In this document: positions 1-6,867 of the stretch, piece by piece
Layout: every line of letters starts with the position of its first letter
How positions within the stretch are numbered: the stretch's first letter is position 1
From: Thermococcus sp.
Lineage (GTDB): Archaea; Methanobacteriota_B; Thermococci; Thermococcales; Thermococcaceae
NCBI GenBank assembly: GCA_027023165.1
Contig: JALVWX010000219.1
Span: 1 to 7,055 of the forward strand
Direction: 5' to 3'
Length of the DNA: 7,055 nt
Translations under genes and position numbers: made by a program
Notes under the pieces: model-generated
The model's input: only the letters and a program-made list of their open reading frames with translations
What the model was told of the DNA's origin: nothing
Databases searched by the model: none

Positions 1-950
1 GTTATGCCGTGCGAACCTTCTGTTATCTGGGCCTCGTCCTGTCCAGTGGCGAGGAAGATTGCACCGACGATGTTGCCGAAGTGCGCGTTGAAGCCGTAGG
101 AACCCGCCTGAGCCGAGCCAACGAGGTTTTTGCGGTAGTTGACCTCGGCTATTAGTTCCGGCGTTGTCTTCAGCTTTCTCTCGACTATCTCCCTAGGTAT
201 TATCGCCTCCGCTATGACCGTCTTGCCCCTTCCAAGGATGAAGTTGGTCGCGTTCGGCTTCTTGTCAACGCAGAGGTTGCCAGAGAGGGCCAGATACCTC
301 ACATCGGGGAACTTCTCTTCGATGACCTTCATTATCTCCTCGCTCGCTATCGTTACCATGTTCATGCCCATCGCGTCGCCGGTTTCGAACTCGAAGCGCA
401 GATAAAGGTTGTTGCCGACTATGAAGGGCTTAACACTCCGGAGCTTCCCGTGTCTGGTAACCTTGCTTACCGCATTCTCCTGGAGATAGTCGATGTTGTT
501 CTTGACCCACTCCGCGACTTCCCTCGCTCTCCTCGCGTCGGGACACTTGAGGAGCGGAGCGCGCGTCATTTTGTCGTCTATGAGCGTCGTTTTTACACCA
601 CCAGCTTCCGTTAAAGCGGAGCAACCGCGGTTGACGCTGGCAACGAGTGCACCCTCAGTCGTCGCGAGTGGGATGTAGAACTCGCCTTTTGCGTACTCCC
701 CATTGATTTTGAGCGGTCCAGTAACACCCATAGGTATCTGGACGACGCCAATCATGTTTTCAATGTTCCTGCCGATAACCTGCTCGGGGTCTATCGAGTA
801 GTGACCGATGTGCTCAAGCTTTATTCCCAGCTTCCTCTCAAGGGCCTTCCTCCTTACCTCCGTTGCGGTTCTCTTGTCTGTGTACTTCTCGACCTGATGG
901 AGCTTTATCTCTCCATTAACGACCTTCTCAACGAGCTCCTCAAACTCCAT
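1..950 (-). CDS. hmgA: HMG-CoA reductase, class I type, 3' end beyond the window
   Basis: The enzyme reduces HMG-CoA to mevalonate with NAD(P)H, the committed step towards archaeal isoprenoid lipids. I translated 316 codons from the ATG at 950-948; the rest runs off the left edge. Visible family motifs are ENMIGVVQIPMGVTGPL (64-80), TTEGALVAS (97-105) with catalytic Glu99, the dinucleotide-binding DAMGMNM (192-198), SGNLCVDKKP (223-232) with catalytic Lys230, GSAQAGSYGFNAHFGN (278-293) and ATGQDEAQ (301-308) with catalytic Asp305. The late catalytic His and the C-terminal region of about 90 residues, expected from the usual length near 400, lie outside. No N-terminal membrane segment is present, so it is a soluble enzyme as in other archaea. 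The start is set by GGAGGTG five bases upstream. It begins 20 bases after the stop of the MinD-like gene and is probably co-transcribed with it. Cofactor preference (NADPH is usual for class I) is inferred. Confidence 0.97.
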   Translation of the reverse strand, partial: MEFEELVEKVVNGEIKLHQVEKYTDKRTATEVRRKALERKLGIKLEHIGHYSIDPEQVIGRNIENMIGVVQIPMGVTGPLKINGEYAKGEFYIPLATTEGALVASVNRGCSALTEAGGVKTTLIDDKMTRAPLLKCPDARRAREVAEWVKNNIDYLQENAVSKVTRHGKLRSVKPFIVGNNLYLRFEFETGDAMGMNMVTIASEEIMKVIEEKFPDVRYLALSGNLCVDKKPNATNFILGRGKTVIAEAIIPREIVERKLKTTPELIAEVNYRKNLVGSAQAGSYGFNAHFGNIVGAIFLATGQDEAQITEGSHGI

Positions 951-955
951 AATGA

Positions 956-962
956 CACCTCC
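956..962 (-). promoter_or_regulatory. Ribosome binding site of hmgA
   Basis: On the minus strand GGAGGTG stands five bases before the ATG at 950. It is the full anti-16S complement in the short spacer after the MinD-like gene, and it fixes the hmgA start. Confidence 0.85.
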
Positions 963-970
963 GTGAGAAA

Positions 971-1714
971 TCAGCCGAACATCCATTCTTCAAGTACCTT
1001 GCCCGTTTCCATGAACGCCAGGGCGGCATCGCTCTTGGGGGCGTACTTCAGAACCGGAATGCCCGCGTTTATCGACTCGGGGACCACGTTGTCAAAGGGC
1101 ACCCACCCTAGAACCGGAACGTCTAAATCCTCCTCGACGGCGTCTATTATTTTGTCCACAACGTCCTCCGACTCGCGCACCTTGTTCAGAACGACGCCGA
1201 TGTTCAGGTTGTACCTGTCTCCAAGGGCCTTGAGCTTCTCTATCTCGTTCTTGACCATCGTTTCGAAGGAGTATATCGGAGAGCGCTCTATCTCGACGAC
1301 TATTATCTGGTAGTTGGCCAGTTCAAAAGTGGGTAAGGTATCAAAGGGTATGCCCGTGGGGGAGTCGACGAAGACTATTCCGAACTTGTACTTCACCCTG
1401 TCGAGTATCTCGACAAGCCTCTTGGGAGAAATGCCTAGGACGTCCTGGAGCTGTGTACTCCCGGGCATGACGTGGACGCCGGTCTCGGGGTGCTTGTAAA
1501 TGGCCCACTCTGGGTCGAGATTGGGATCCTTCAGAAGGGAGTGCACGGTGTACTTAACGGTGTCGAGGGAGAAGTGGAACCCTAGGTTCGGGAGGTAGAG
1601 GTCGCCGTCGACGGCCAGCACTCGATACTCTCTCATGGCGAGATAGGTGCTCAGGTTCGCAGTCGTCGTGGTTTTACCTGCGCCCCCCCTCCCTGTCACT
1701 ACCACTAGCGCCAT
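971..1714 (-). CDS. MinD/ParA-family P-loop ATPase with Arg in place of the signature Lys
   Basis: This is a 247-residue protein of the SIMIBI class (MinD/ParA/Mrp) of dimerising, ATP-dependent switch proteins. The P-loop GRGGAGKTTTT spans residues 8-18, with Walker lysine Lys14. Other family marks are VDGDLYLPNL (35-44) in the switch I position, VDSPTG (116-121) as switch II, and Asn177-Lys178 (VVLNKV) as the likely adenine-contacting pair. The family normally has GKGGxGKTT; here Arg9 takes the place of the first, signature lysine. I see no convincing basic amphipathic C-terminal helix of the MinD membrane-targeting kind; the end is KVLEEWMFG. The start is preceded by a weaker GGGGGT about seven bases upstream, and a promoter lies at about 1755-1767. 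Being first in a likely operon with hmgA suggests a possible link to lipid metabolism or membranes, but that is inference. Archaea carry several MinD paralogues and the exact role is unknown. Confidence 0.9.
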   Translation of the reverse strand: MALVVVTGRGGAGKTTTTANLSTYLAMREYRVLAVDGDLYLPNLGFHFSLDTVKYTVHSLLKDPNLDPEWAIYKHPETGVHVMPGSTQLQDVLGISPKRLVEILDRVKYKFGIVFVDSPTGIPFDTLPTFELANYQIIVVEIERSPIYSFETMVKNEIEKLKALGDRYNLNIGVVLNKVRESEDVVDKIIDAVEEDLDVPVLGWVPFDNVVPESINAGIPVLKYAPKSDAALAFMETGKVLEEWMFG

Positions 1715-1754
1715 TCCGCAACCCCCATCATCCAGAAGGAATTATCAAAATTCG

Positions 1755-1767
1755 TTATAAGGTTTCC
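1755..1767 (-). promoter_or_regulatory. Promoter of the MinD-like gene and hmgA
   Basis: Read on the minus strand the spacer has GGAAACC (BRE-like, plus positions 1761-1767) followed by TTATAA (1755-1760). The usual 24-27 base distance puts the transcription start near 1732, leaving a leader of some 18 bases before the ATG at 1714. It is the only good TATA-like element for this strand in the divergent spacer. Confidence 0.6.
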
Positions 1768-1806
1768 GCCCTTTTCGGTAGACCGCCGGCAGGCTGGAGG
1801 ATTTTC

Positions 1807-1821
1807 GCAAAAGGTTTATAT
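1807..1821 (+). promoter_or_regulatory. Promoter of tdh
   Basis: GCAAAAGG (BRE, 1807-1814) is directly followed by TTTATAT (TATA box, 1815-1821), a classic Thermococcales arrangement. The predicted transcription start is near 1843, giving a leader of about 24 bases that contains the Shine-Dalgarno site. Confidence 0.75.
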
Positions 1822-1852
1822 CGACCCCGTTCAGATAGGGATTGTAAAGCTT

Positions 1853-1862
1853 AGGAGATGAT
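1853..1862 (+). promoter_or_regulatory. Ribosome binding site that decides the tdh start
   Basis: AGGAGATGAT matches the ideal AGGAGGTGAT with one mismatch and ends four bases before the ATG at 1867. The ATG at 1858 lies inside this site and is therefore unlikely to be the start. Confidence 0.75.
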
Positions 1863-1866
1863 CGCC

Positions 1867-2919
1867 ATGGCTGAAAAGATGCAGGCCATCATGAAGACCA
1901 AGCCCGCCTATGGTGCTGAACTCGTTGAGGTTGACGTTCCGAAGCCCGGACCGGGTGAGGTTCTCATAAAGGTCCTCGCGACTACCATCTGTGGAACCGA
2001 TCTGCACATCTACGAGTGGAACGAGTGGGCGCAGAGCAGGATAAAGCCGCCCCAGATTATGGGGCATGAGGTTGCGGGTGAGGTCATTGAAGTCGGCCCC
2101 GGCGTTGAGGACCTTCAGGTTGGCGACTACATAAGTGCCGAAACTCATATCGTCTGCGGCAAGTGTTACGCCTGCAAGCACAACCGCTACCACGTCTGCC
2201 AGAACACGAAGATTTTTGGCGTTGACATGGACGGTGTCTTTGCTCACTACGCCATCGTTCCAGCTAGAAACGCGTGGAAGAACCCGAAGGGGATGAAGCC
2301 CGAGCACGCGGCTCTCCAGGAGCCACTTGGAAATGCAGTTGACACCGTTCTCGCCGGCCCGATCGCCGGAAGGAGCACCCTCATAACCGGTGCCGGTCCG
2401 CTTGGGCTTCTTGGAATAACCGTTGCCAAGGCCAGCGGCGCCTACCCGGTCATCGTGAGCGAGCCGAGCGATTACAGAAGAGAGCTGGCGAAGAAGGTTG
2501 GCGCCGACTACGTCATCAACCCCTTCGAGGAGGACCCGGTCAAGGCTGTGATGGACATAACCGACGGCGCTGGAGTTGAGGTCTTCCTCGAGTTCAGCGG
2601 AGCACCGAAGGCCCTCGAGCAGGGCCTGGCCGCCACGACTCCAGGAGGAAGGGTTTCCCTGCTCGGCCTCTTCCCGCGGGACGTTACGCTGGACTTCAAC
2701 AACCTCATAATCTTCAAGGCACTTGAGATACACGGCATCACCGGAAGGCACCTCTGGGAGACCTGGTACACGGTTTCAAGCCTCATCCAGAGCGGCAAGC
2801 TCAACCTCGACCCGATAATCACCCACAAGTACAAGGGCTTCGACAAGTTCGAAGAGGCATTCGAGCTGATGCGCGCGGGCAAGACCGGAAAGGTCGTCTT
2901 CTTCCCGCACAAGGGATGA
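1867..2919 (+). CDS. tdh: L-threonine 3-dehydrogenase
   Basis: This zinc enzyme oxidises L-threonine with NAD+ to 2-amino-3-ketobutyrate, which is then cleaved to glycine and acetyl-CoA or loses CO2 to give aminoacetone. From the ATG at 1867 it has 350 residues and begins [13 protein letters not shown], matching the start of the Pyrococcus and Thermococcus enzymes as I remember them. It is a medium-chain dehydrogenase. The catalytic zinc site has Cys42, His67 and Glu68, with Glu152 nearby ([10 protein letters not shown]). The structural zinc site has Cys97, Cys100, Cys103 and Cys111. The Rossmann motif GAGPLG is at 175-180, with Glu199 and Arg204 in the NAD ribose-binding stretch [10 protein letters not shown]. 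The active-site region [13 protein letters not shown], near the C-terminal third, is also intact. The gene has its own promoter and a T-rich terminator, so it is probably monocistronic. Nothing looks damaged. Confidence 0.97.
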   Translation: MAEKMQAIMKTKPAYGAELVEVDVPKPGPGEVLIKVLATTICGTDLHIYEWNEWAQSRIKPPQIMGHEVAGEVIEVGPGVEDLQVGDYISAETHIVCGKCYACKHNRYHVCQNTKIFGVDMDGVFAHYAIVPARNAWKNPKGMKPEHAALQEPLGNAVDTVLAGPIAGRSTLITGAGPLGLLGITVAKASGAYPVIVSEPSDYRRELAKKVGADYVINPFEEDPVKAVMDITDGAGVEVFLEFSGAPKALEQGLAATTPGGRVSLLGLFPRDVTLDFNNLIIFKALEIHGITGRHLWETWYTVSSLIQSGKLNLDPIITHKYKGFDKFEEAFELMRAGKTGKVVFFPHKG

Positions 2920-2922
2920 AGG

Positions 2923-2947
2923 CTTTCTTTTTCTCCCCTCTGTTTCA
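2923..2947 (+). terminator. T-rich terminator after tdh
   Basis: A pyrimidine-rich tract containing CTTTCTTTTTCTC starts four bases after the tdh stop codon and continues to about 2947. Such T-tracts without a hairpin are typical intrinsic terminators in Thermococcales. It separates tdh from the following toxin-antitoxin locus. Confidence 0.55.
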
Positions 2948-2953
2948 CTTCTG

Positions 2954-2970
2954 GCGAAGGTGTTAAATAT
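2954..2970 (+). promoter_or_regulatory. Promoter of the VapBC-like locus
   Basis: GCGAAGGTG (weak BRE, 2954-2962) is followed by TTAAATAT (TATA box, 2963-2970). The predicted transcription start is near 2990-2992. That is at or just after the ATG at 2989, and about ten bases before the ATG at 3001, so the first gene has a very short leader or none. Confidence 0.5.
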
Positions 2971-2979
2971 CAAAAGCCC

Positions 2980-2995
2980 CACCCTTAAATGGGTG
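2980..2995. repeat. Small inverted repeat at the predicted start of the antitoxin transcript
   Basis: CACCC-TTAAAT-GGGTG forms two 5-base arms with a 6-base spacer, centred on the predicted transcription start. Toxin-antitoxin operons are often repressed by their own antitoxin at such a palindrome. The arms are short, and the right arm also serves as the GGGTG ribosome binding site for the ATG at 3001, so chance is possible. Confidence 0.3.
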
Positions 2996-3000
2996 TGCGG

Positions 3001-3187
3001 ATGGAAGGGGTAGAGTACATATACGATGAGCACGGGCAGATTAAGGGAGTCATCGTACCACCCGAGCTTTGGGAGAGGCTGAAGGATCGACTTTTCGAGC
3101 CTTCCAAGTACAGGGGTATATACCGGAACAAAAAACCTCGAAGAGAGCCTGCGGGAGCTGAGGGGCGAATGGGAGAGGGATTTCTGA
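3001..3187 (+). pseudogene. vapB: VapB-like antitoxin, frameshifted at an A6 run
   Basis: The first part reads MEGVEYIYDEHGQIKG then VIVPPELWERLKDRL in one frame (ATG at 3001; an in-frame ATG at 2989 is also possible). At the A6 run, 3130-3135, the sensible frame shifts by one base. If one A is removed the protein continues as RNKNLEESLRELRGEWERDF and stops at 3185-3187, for about 61 residues. That charged helix is the expected toxin-binding tail of a small antitoxin, and its stop would overlap the PIN toxin start at 3169 by 19 bases, the usual coupling in vapBC. As the DNA stands, the antitoxin tail is lost and the frame runs into the toxin. The N-terminal part, with a YDE-G-xxxVIVPxELWE pattern, resembles Phd/RelB-like antitoxins; the exact family is not certain. 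It could be a true pseudogene, a sequencing error, or a site of transcriptional slippage. Confidence 0.75.
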
Positions 3188-3572
3188 TAGACACCAACAT
3201 CCTCATCTACTACCTTGCTGATGCTATACCCCCTGAGGAGCTATCGAAAATTGAAGAAATTCTTCGCGAGAGCTTCAACGTCTCGATAATAACGAAAATA
3301 GAGTTCCTAGGCTGGAAAGGGCACATTCCAGAGGGATTCGAAAAGTCCAAGGAATTCATCAGCTTTGCTCATGTAATACCTCTAACCGACGAGATAGCAG
3401 ACCCCTCCATCGAACTGAGAAGAAAGAAGAAGATAAAACTCCCGGATGCGTTATAGCTGCAACAGCCCTCCGATATGGTCTCACGCTCGTAACGAGGAAC
3501 GTTGAGGACTTTAAGGGCATAGATAGACTGCAAATCTACAACCCGTTCAAGAGTGTTGATCATAAAAGATAG
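3169..3572 (+). pseudogene. vapC: VapC-like PIN-domain toxin, frameshifted near its C-terminus
   Basis: VapC toxins are PIN-domain RNases that cut tRNA or rRNA. From the ATG at 3169 (GAGG about five bases upstream) the sequence opens MGEGFLIDTNILIYYL, with acidic residue Asp8, then IITKIEFLGW with Glu45, and KIKLPDAL with Asp93. A TAG stop follows at 3454-3456 after 95 residues. In another frame from 3456 the family pattern continues directly as AATALRYGLTLVTRN, then [16 protein letters not shown], to a stop at 3570-3572; this piece carries the fourth acidic residue, Asp114. Adding one base around 3451-3455 restores LPDALIAATAL and a 134-residue protein, a normal length. The protein as encoded lacks the fourth acidic residue and the last strand, so it should be inactive. 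It lies 79 bases before pheS and looks like an accessory insertion between housekeeping genes. Confidence 0.85.
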
Positions 3573-3638
3573 CCCGTTCCCTTCTGAGGCCCGCAAAATT
3601 CACCGCAATTCTCTTAAGTTCTCCCTCTCACTCACACC

Positions 3639-3646
3639 GGGAGGTG
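3639..3646 (+). promoter_or_regulatory. Ribosome binding site that decides the pheS start
   Basis: GGGAGGTG stands five bases before the ATG at 3652. This rules out the upstream in-frame ATG at 3553, which lies inside the end of the toxin gene. Confidence 0.85.
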
Positions 3647-3651
3647 GCATT

Positions 3652-5154
3652 ATGGAGCTAAGCTACCAGGAGAAGCTCACGCTCATAAAGCTCGGCAAGG
3701 ACAAAAAGCTCAAATTCGAGGAACTCGTCCAAAAGACCGGCCTTGAACAGGTAGCCGTGATGAGGGCCGTCCTCGGTCTTCAGGCGAAAGGTTTAGCCAA
3801 GCTCCATGAGAGGAGCGAAAAGGTCGCGGTTCTCACCGAGACCGGGGAAAAGTACGCTGACATAGGCCTTCCGGAATGGAGGGCTCTGAAGGTTCTGAGA
3901 GAGAAAAGAAAGGTCACACTCGATGACCTGAGAGATGTTCTCAGCGAAGACGAGCTGAAGCCGATAGTCGGCCTTCTTAGGAAGGAGGGCTGGGCAAACG
4001 TTAGAAAGGAGGACGGAAAGCTGGTTCTTGAAATCACTGAAAAGGGCCTCAACGCTGAAGAGAGACCGATAGACAGGGCCTTGAAACTCTTGGCTGAAAA
4101 GAAAACCGTCCCCCTGAGCGAGATTGGAAAGCTCGTTCCCATAAAGGAGCTGAAGAGAAGGAAGGTAGCCGAAGAAGAGACGGTAACCGAGAGAAGGGTT
4201 GAGATAACACCGGCTGGAGAGGAACTCGTGAGGAAGGGCATCGAGCTGAAGAGGGAGGTTTCCCTCCTGACCCCTGAACTCATAAAGTCCGGCAAGTGGC
4301 GGGAAGTCGAGTTCAGGCGCTTTGATATAAAAGCCCCCGTCAGGAGGATTTATCCCGGCAAGAAACAGCCCTACAGGGCTTTTCTCGATAAGATAAGGAG
4401 AAGGCTCATAGAGATGGGCTTCATAGAGATGACGTCGGAGAGCATGATAGAGACCCAGTTCTGGAACTTCGATGCCCTCTTCCAGCCGCAGAACCACCCC
4501 GCCAGAGAATGGACGGACACATACCAGCTCAAATACCCCAAGAGCGGTCACCTGCCCGAGAATGAGCTTGTTGAGCGTGTTAAGACCGCCCACGAACGCG
4601 GTTTGGCCGGTTCCCGTGGCTGGGGCTATACCTGGAGTCCAGAGAGGGCGATGTTGCTGATGCCGAGGGCACACGGAACCGCTCTCGATGCCAGACAGCT
4701 CGCCAAAGGCGTCGAAATACCCGGGAAATACTTCACGATACAGCGCGTTTTCAGACCGGACGTCCTTGATAGAACCCATTTAATCGAGTTCAACCAGATA
4801 GACGGCTTCGTCGTTGGTGAGGATTTAAACTTCAGGCACCTCCTTGGAATCCTCAAGCGCTTCGCCGTTGAGATAGCCGGAGCGAAAAAAGTCAAGTTCC
4901 TGCCGGATTACTACCCCTTCACAGAGCCGAGCGTCCAGATGAGTGCCTACCATCCCGAGCTCGGCTGGGTTGAGTTCGGTGGAGCGGGAATATTCCGCGA
5001 GGAGATGACCAAGGCTTTGGGCATAGACGCTCCGGTAATAGCGTGGGGTATAGGCATTGACAGATTGGCCATGTTCAAGCTTGGCATTGACGACATCCGC
5101 TACCTGTTCAGCTACGACTTAAAGTGGCTCAGAGAAGCGAAGCTGGTGTGGTGA
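3652..5154 (+). CDS. pheS: Phenylalanyl-tRNA synthetase alpha subunit
   Basis: This is the catalytic subunit of the (alpha-beta)2 class II enzyme that charges tRNA-Phe with phenylalanine in the cytoplasm. It has 500 residues from the ATG at 3652, the usual archaeal length. Residues 1 to about 200 form winged-helix-like modules (for example [20 protein letters not shown]), as in archaeal and eukaryotic PheS. The class II core follows: motif 1 around 240-257 ([19 protein letters not shown]), the conserved HPAR at 282-285, RAHGT at 339-343 with Ala347-Arg348, motif 2 with FRPD at 367-370 before [19 protein letters not shown] at about 443-451, and motif 3 GIGIDRLAM at 466-474 with Arg471. It is followed six bases later by pheT. 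A promoter is not obvious: CAAAATTC (3595-3602) and CATAAAAG (3561-3568) are weak candidates, and read-through from the toxin locus is possible. Confidence 0.97.
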   Translation: MELSYQEKLTLIKLGKDKKLKFEELVQKTGLEQVAVMRAVLGLQAKGLAKLHERSEKVAVLTETGEKYADIGLPEWRALKVLREKRKVTLDDLRDVLSEDELKPIVGLLRKEGWANVRKEDGKLVLEITEKGLNAEERPIDRALKLLAEKKTVPLSEIGKLVPIKELKRRKVAEEETVTERRVEITPAGEELVRKGIELKREVSLLTPELIKSGKWREVEFRRFDIKAPVRRIYPGKKQPYRAFLDKIRRRLIEMGFIEMTSESMIETQFWNFDALFQPQNHPAREWTDTYQLKYPKSGHLPENELVERVKTAHERGLAGSRGWGYTWSPERAMLLMPRAHGTALDARQLAKGVEIPGKYFTIQRVFRPDVLDRTHLIEFNQIDGFVVGEDLNFRHLLGILKRFAVEIAGAKKVKFLPDYYPFTEPSVQMSAYHPELGWVEFGGAGIFREEMTKALGIDAPVIAWGIGIDRLAMFKLGIDDIRYLFSYDLKWLREAKLVW

Positions 5155-5155
5155 T
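5150..5155 (+). promoter_or_regulatory. Ribosome binding site of pheT overlapping the pheS stop
   Basis: GGTGAT ends five bases before the pheT ATG and contains the TGA stop of pheS (5152-5154). A ribosome ending pheS therefore sits on the pheT initiation site, favouring coupled, equal synthesis of the two subunits. Confidence 0.65.
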
Positions 5156-5160
5156 GAAAG

Positions 5161-6867
5161 ATGCCGAAGTTTGACGTCTCAAAGTCCGATCTTGAGGGGC
5201 TAATCGGGAGGAGCTTCACGGTCGAGGAGTGGGAGGACCTCTTCCTCTACGCGAAATGCGAGCTCGACGACGTCTGGGAGGAGAACGGGGAGATATACTT
5301 TAAGGCCGACTCAAAGGACACCAACAGACCAGACCTGTGGAGTGCAGAGGGAATAGCGAGGCAGATAAAGTGGGCGCTCGGAATGGAGAAGGGCCTGCCA
5401 AAGTATGAAGTTGAAAAAAGCGACGTTGTGGTTTACGTGGACGAGAAGCTGAGGGACATAAGGCCCTACGGTGTCTATGCCATAGTTGAAGGCCTTCACC
5501 TCGATGAAGAGGCGTTAAAGCAGATGATAAACCTTCAGGAGAAGGTGGCACTGACCTTTGGAAGGCGTAGAAGGGAGGTAGCGATTGGCATCTTCGACTT
5601 CGACAAGGTGAAGCCACCGATTTATTACAGAGCAGCGAACAAGACCGAAAAATTCATACCCCTCGGCTTCACCGAGGAGCTTACCCTTGAGGAAATCCTT
5701 GAGAAGCACGAGAAAGGAAAGGAGTACGGGCACCTCATCAGAGACAAGCCGTATTACCCGCTCCTCGTTGACAGCGAGGGTAAAGTCCTATCCATGCCAC
5801 CCATTATCAACTCCGAGGTGACTGGCAGGGTAACGACCGAAACCCGGAATGTTTTCGTTGACGTCACGGGATGGGATTTGAACAAGGTCATGCTGGCTCT
5901 AAATGTTGTCGTTACAGCCCTAGCGGAGCGCGGTGGAAAGATAAAGAGCGTGAAGGTCGTTTATCCGGACTTTGAAATTGAAACACCGAACCTAACTCCA
6001 AAGCCCTTCGAGGTTGAGCTGGACTACATAAGGAAGCTTTCTGGTCTTGAGCTGAGCGACGAAGAAATCAAGGACCTCCTTGAGAGGATGATGTACGAGG
6101 TCAAGCTTGAAGGCGGAAAGGCAGAGCTCCTCTATCCAGCCTTCCGCGACGACATAATGCACGCGAGGGACGTTTTAGAGGATGTTCTAATAGCATACGG
6201 CTACAACGAGATTGAGCCAGAGGAGCCGAAGCTTGCAGTCCAAGGAAAGGGCGACAAGTTCGTCGAGTTTGAAGATGCTGTGAGAGAACTCATGGTGGGC
6301 TTCGGCCTTCAGGAGGTCATGACCTTTAACCTGACCAACAGGGAGGCGCAATACGAAAAGATGAACCTCGAATACGGGAAGGACTACTTCAACAACCCGC
6401 CCGCTGAGCTTGTTGAGATTGAAAATCCGATAAGCCCGAAGTGGTCTGCCCTCAGGAACTGGCTCCTGCCGAGCCTCCTCGACTTCCTGAGTCAGAATAC
6501 CCATGAGGAATACCCGCAGAGGCTCTTTGAGGTTGGAAAGGCGACGCTCATAGATGAGAGCAGGGAAACCAAAACGGTGAGCGAGAGCAAGCTTGCCGTT
6601 GTTCTGGCCCAGGCGAGGGTCACCTTCACCGATGCGAAGGAAATTCTTGACAGCGTGATGCGCCACCTTGGCTTCACTTACGAGCTGGAGGAAATCGAGC
6701 ACCCGAGCTTCATTCCAGGAAGGGCTGGGAGGATAATCGTGAACGGAGAAACCATCGGCGTCATCGGTGAAGTGCACCCAGCTGTCCTAGAAAAGTGGGG
6801 AATCGAGATGCCCGTTGCTGGCTTTGAGGTGTTTTTAAGGCCACTCTACACCGAGCCGTACCTTTAA
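5161..6867 (+). CDS. pheT: Phenylalanyl-tRNA synthetase beta subunit
   Basis: This is the second subunit of the tetramer; it holds the editing site and non-catalytic class II-like folds. It has 568 residues, typical of the archaeal form, which lacks both the N-terminal tRNA-binding (EMAP-like) insert and the C-terminal anticodon-binding FDX-ACB domain of bacterial PheT. Visible regions are B1 with DTNRPDLWSAEGIAR (53-67); the B3/B4 editing domain, entered with GRRRREVAIGIFDFDKV (134-150) and extending to about 270; B5 with FEVELDYIRKLSGLEL (283-298) and FRDDIMHARDVLEDV (328-342); and the B6/B7 catalytic-like fold with NPISPKWSALRNWLLPSLL (422-440) and a C-terminal PGRAGRIIVNGETIGVIGEVHP stretch (two parts, PGRAGR and GVIGEVHP). 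In bacteria and archaea the B3/B4 site clears mischarged Tyr-tRNA-Phe. The operon arrangement with pheS is normal. Its last bases overlap a convergent small ORF by two. Confidence 0.97.
   Translation: MPKFDVSKSDLEGLIGRSFTVEEWEDLFLYAKCELDDVWEENGEIYFKADSKDTNRPDLWSAEGIARQIKWALGMEKGLPKYEVEKSDVVVYVDEKLRDIRPYGVYAIVEGLHLDEEALKQMINLQEKVALTFGRRRREVAIGIFDFDKVKPPIYYRAANKTEKFIPLGFTEELTLEEILEKHEKGKEYGHLIRDKPYYPLLVDSEGKVLSMPPIINSEVTGRVTTETRNVFVDVTGWDLNKVMLALNVVVTALAERGGKIKSVKVVYPDFEIETPNLTPKPFEVELDYIRKLSGLELSDEEIKDLLERMMYEVKLEGGKAELLYPAFRDDIMHARDVLEDVLIAYGYNEIEPEEPKLAVQGKGDKFVEFEDAVRELMVGFGLQEVMTFNLTNREAQYEKMNLEYGKDYFNNPPAELVEIENPISPKWSALRNWLLPSLLDFLSQNTHEEYPQRLFEVGKATLIDESRETKTVSESKLAVVLAQARVTFTDAKEILDSVMRHLGFTYELEEIEHPSFIPGRAGRIIVNGETIGVIGEVHPAVLEKWGIEMPVAGFEVFLRPLYTEPYL

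Noticed and set aside
801..1313. Plus-strand ORF of 170 codons
   Set aside because: It is antisense to hmgA and the MinD-like gene, both with clear family motifs; it has no ribosome site and is rich in Ser and Thr, as expected of a shadow frame.
1858..1866. An earlier tdh start at 1858
   Set aside because: This ATG is inside the Shine-Dalgarno site; the ATG at 1867 gives the family N-terminus and correct numbering of the zinc ligands.
1831..2751. Minus-strand ORF of 306 codons opposite tdh
   Set aside because: The plus strand encodes an intact dehydrogenase with all zinc ligands; the opposite frame shows no domain and no start signals.
3553..3651. A 33-codon N-terminal extension of pheS from the ATG at 3553
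   Set aside because: It lies within the end of the toxin gene, has no ribosome site and reads as low-complexity sequence unlike PheS; GGGAGGTG five bases before 3652 marks the real start.
3793..4779. Minus-strand ORF of 328 codons opposite pheS
   Set aside because: It is a long shadow caused by the biased codon use of pheS; no recognisable domain or ribosome site.
6187..6777. Minus-strand ORF of 196 codons opposite pheT
   Set aside because: It is a shadow of pheT, without a promoter, ribosome site or domain.
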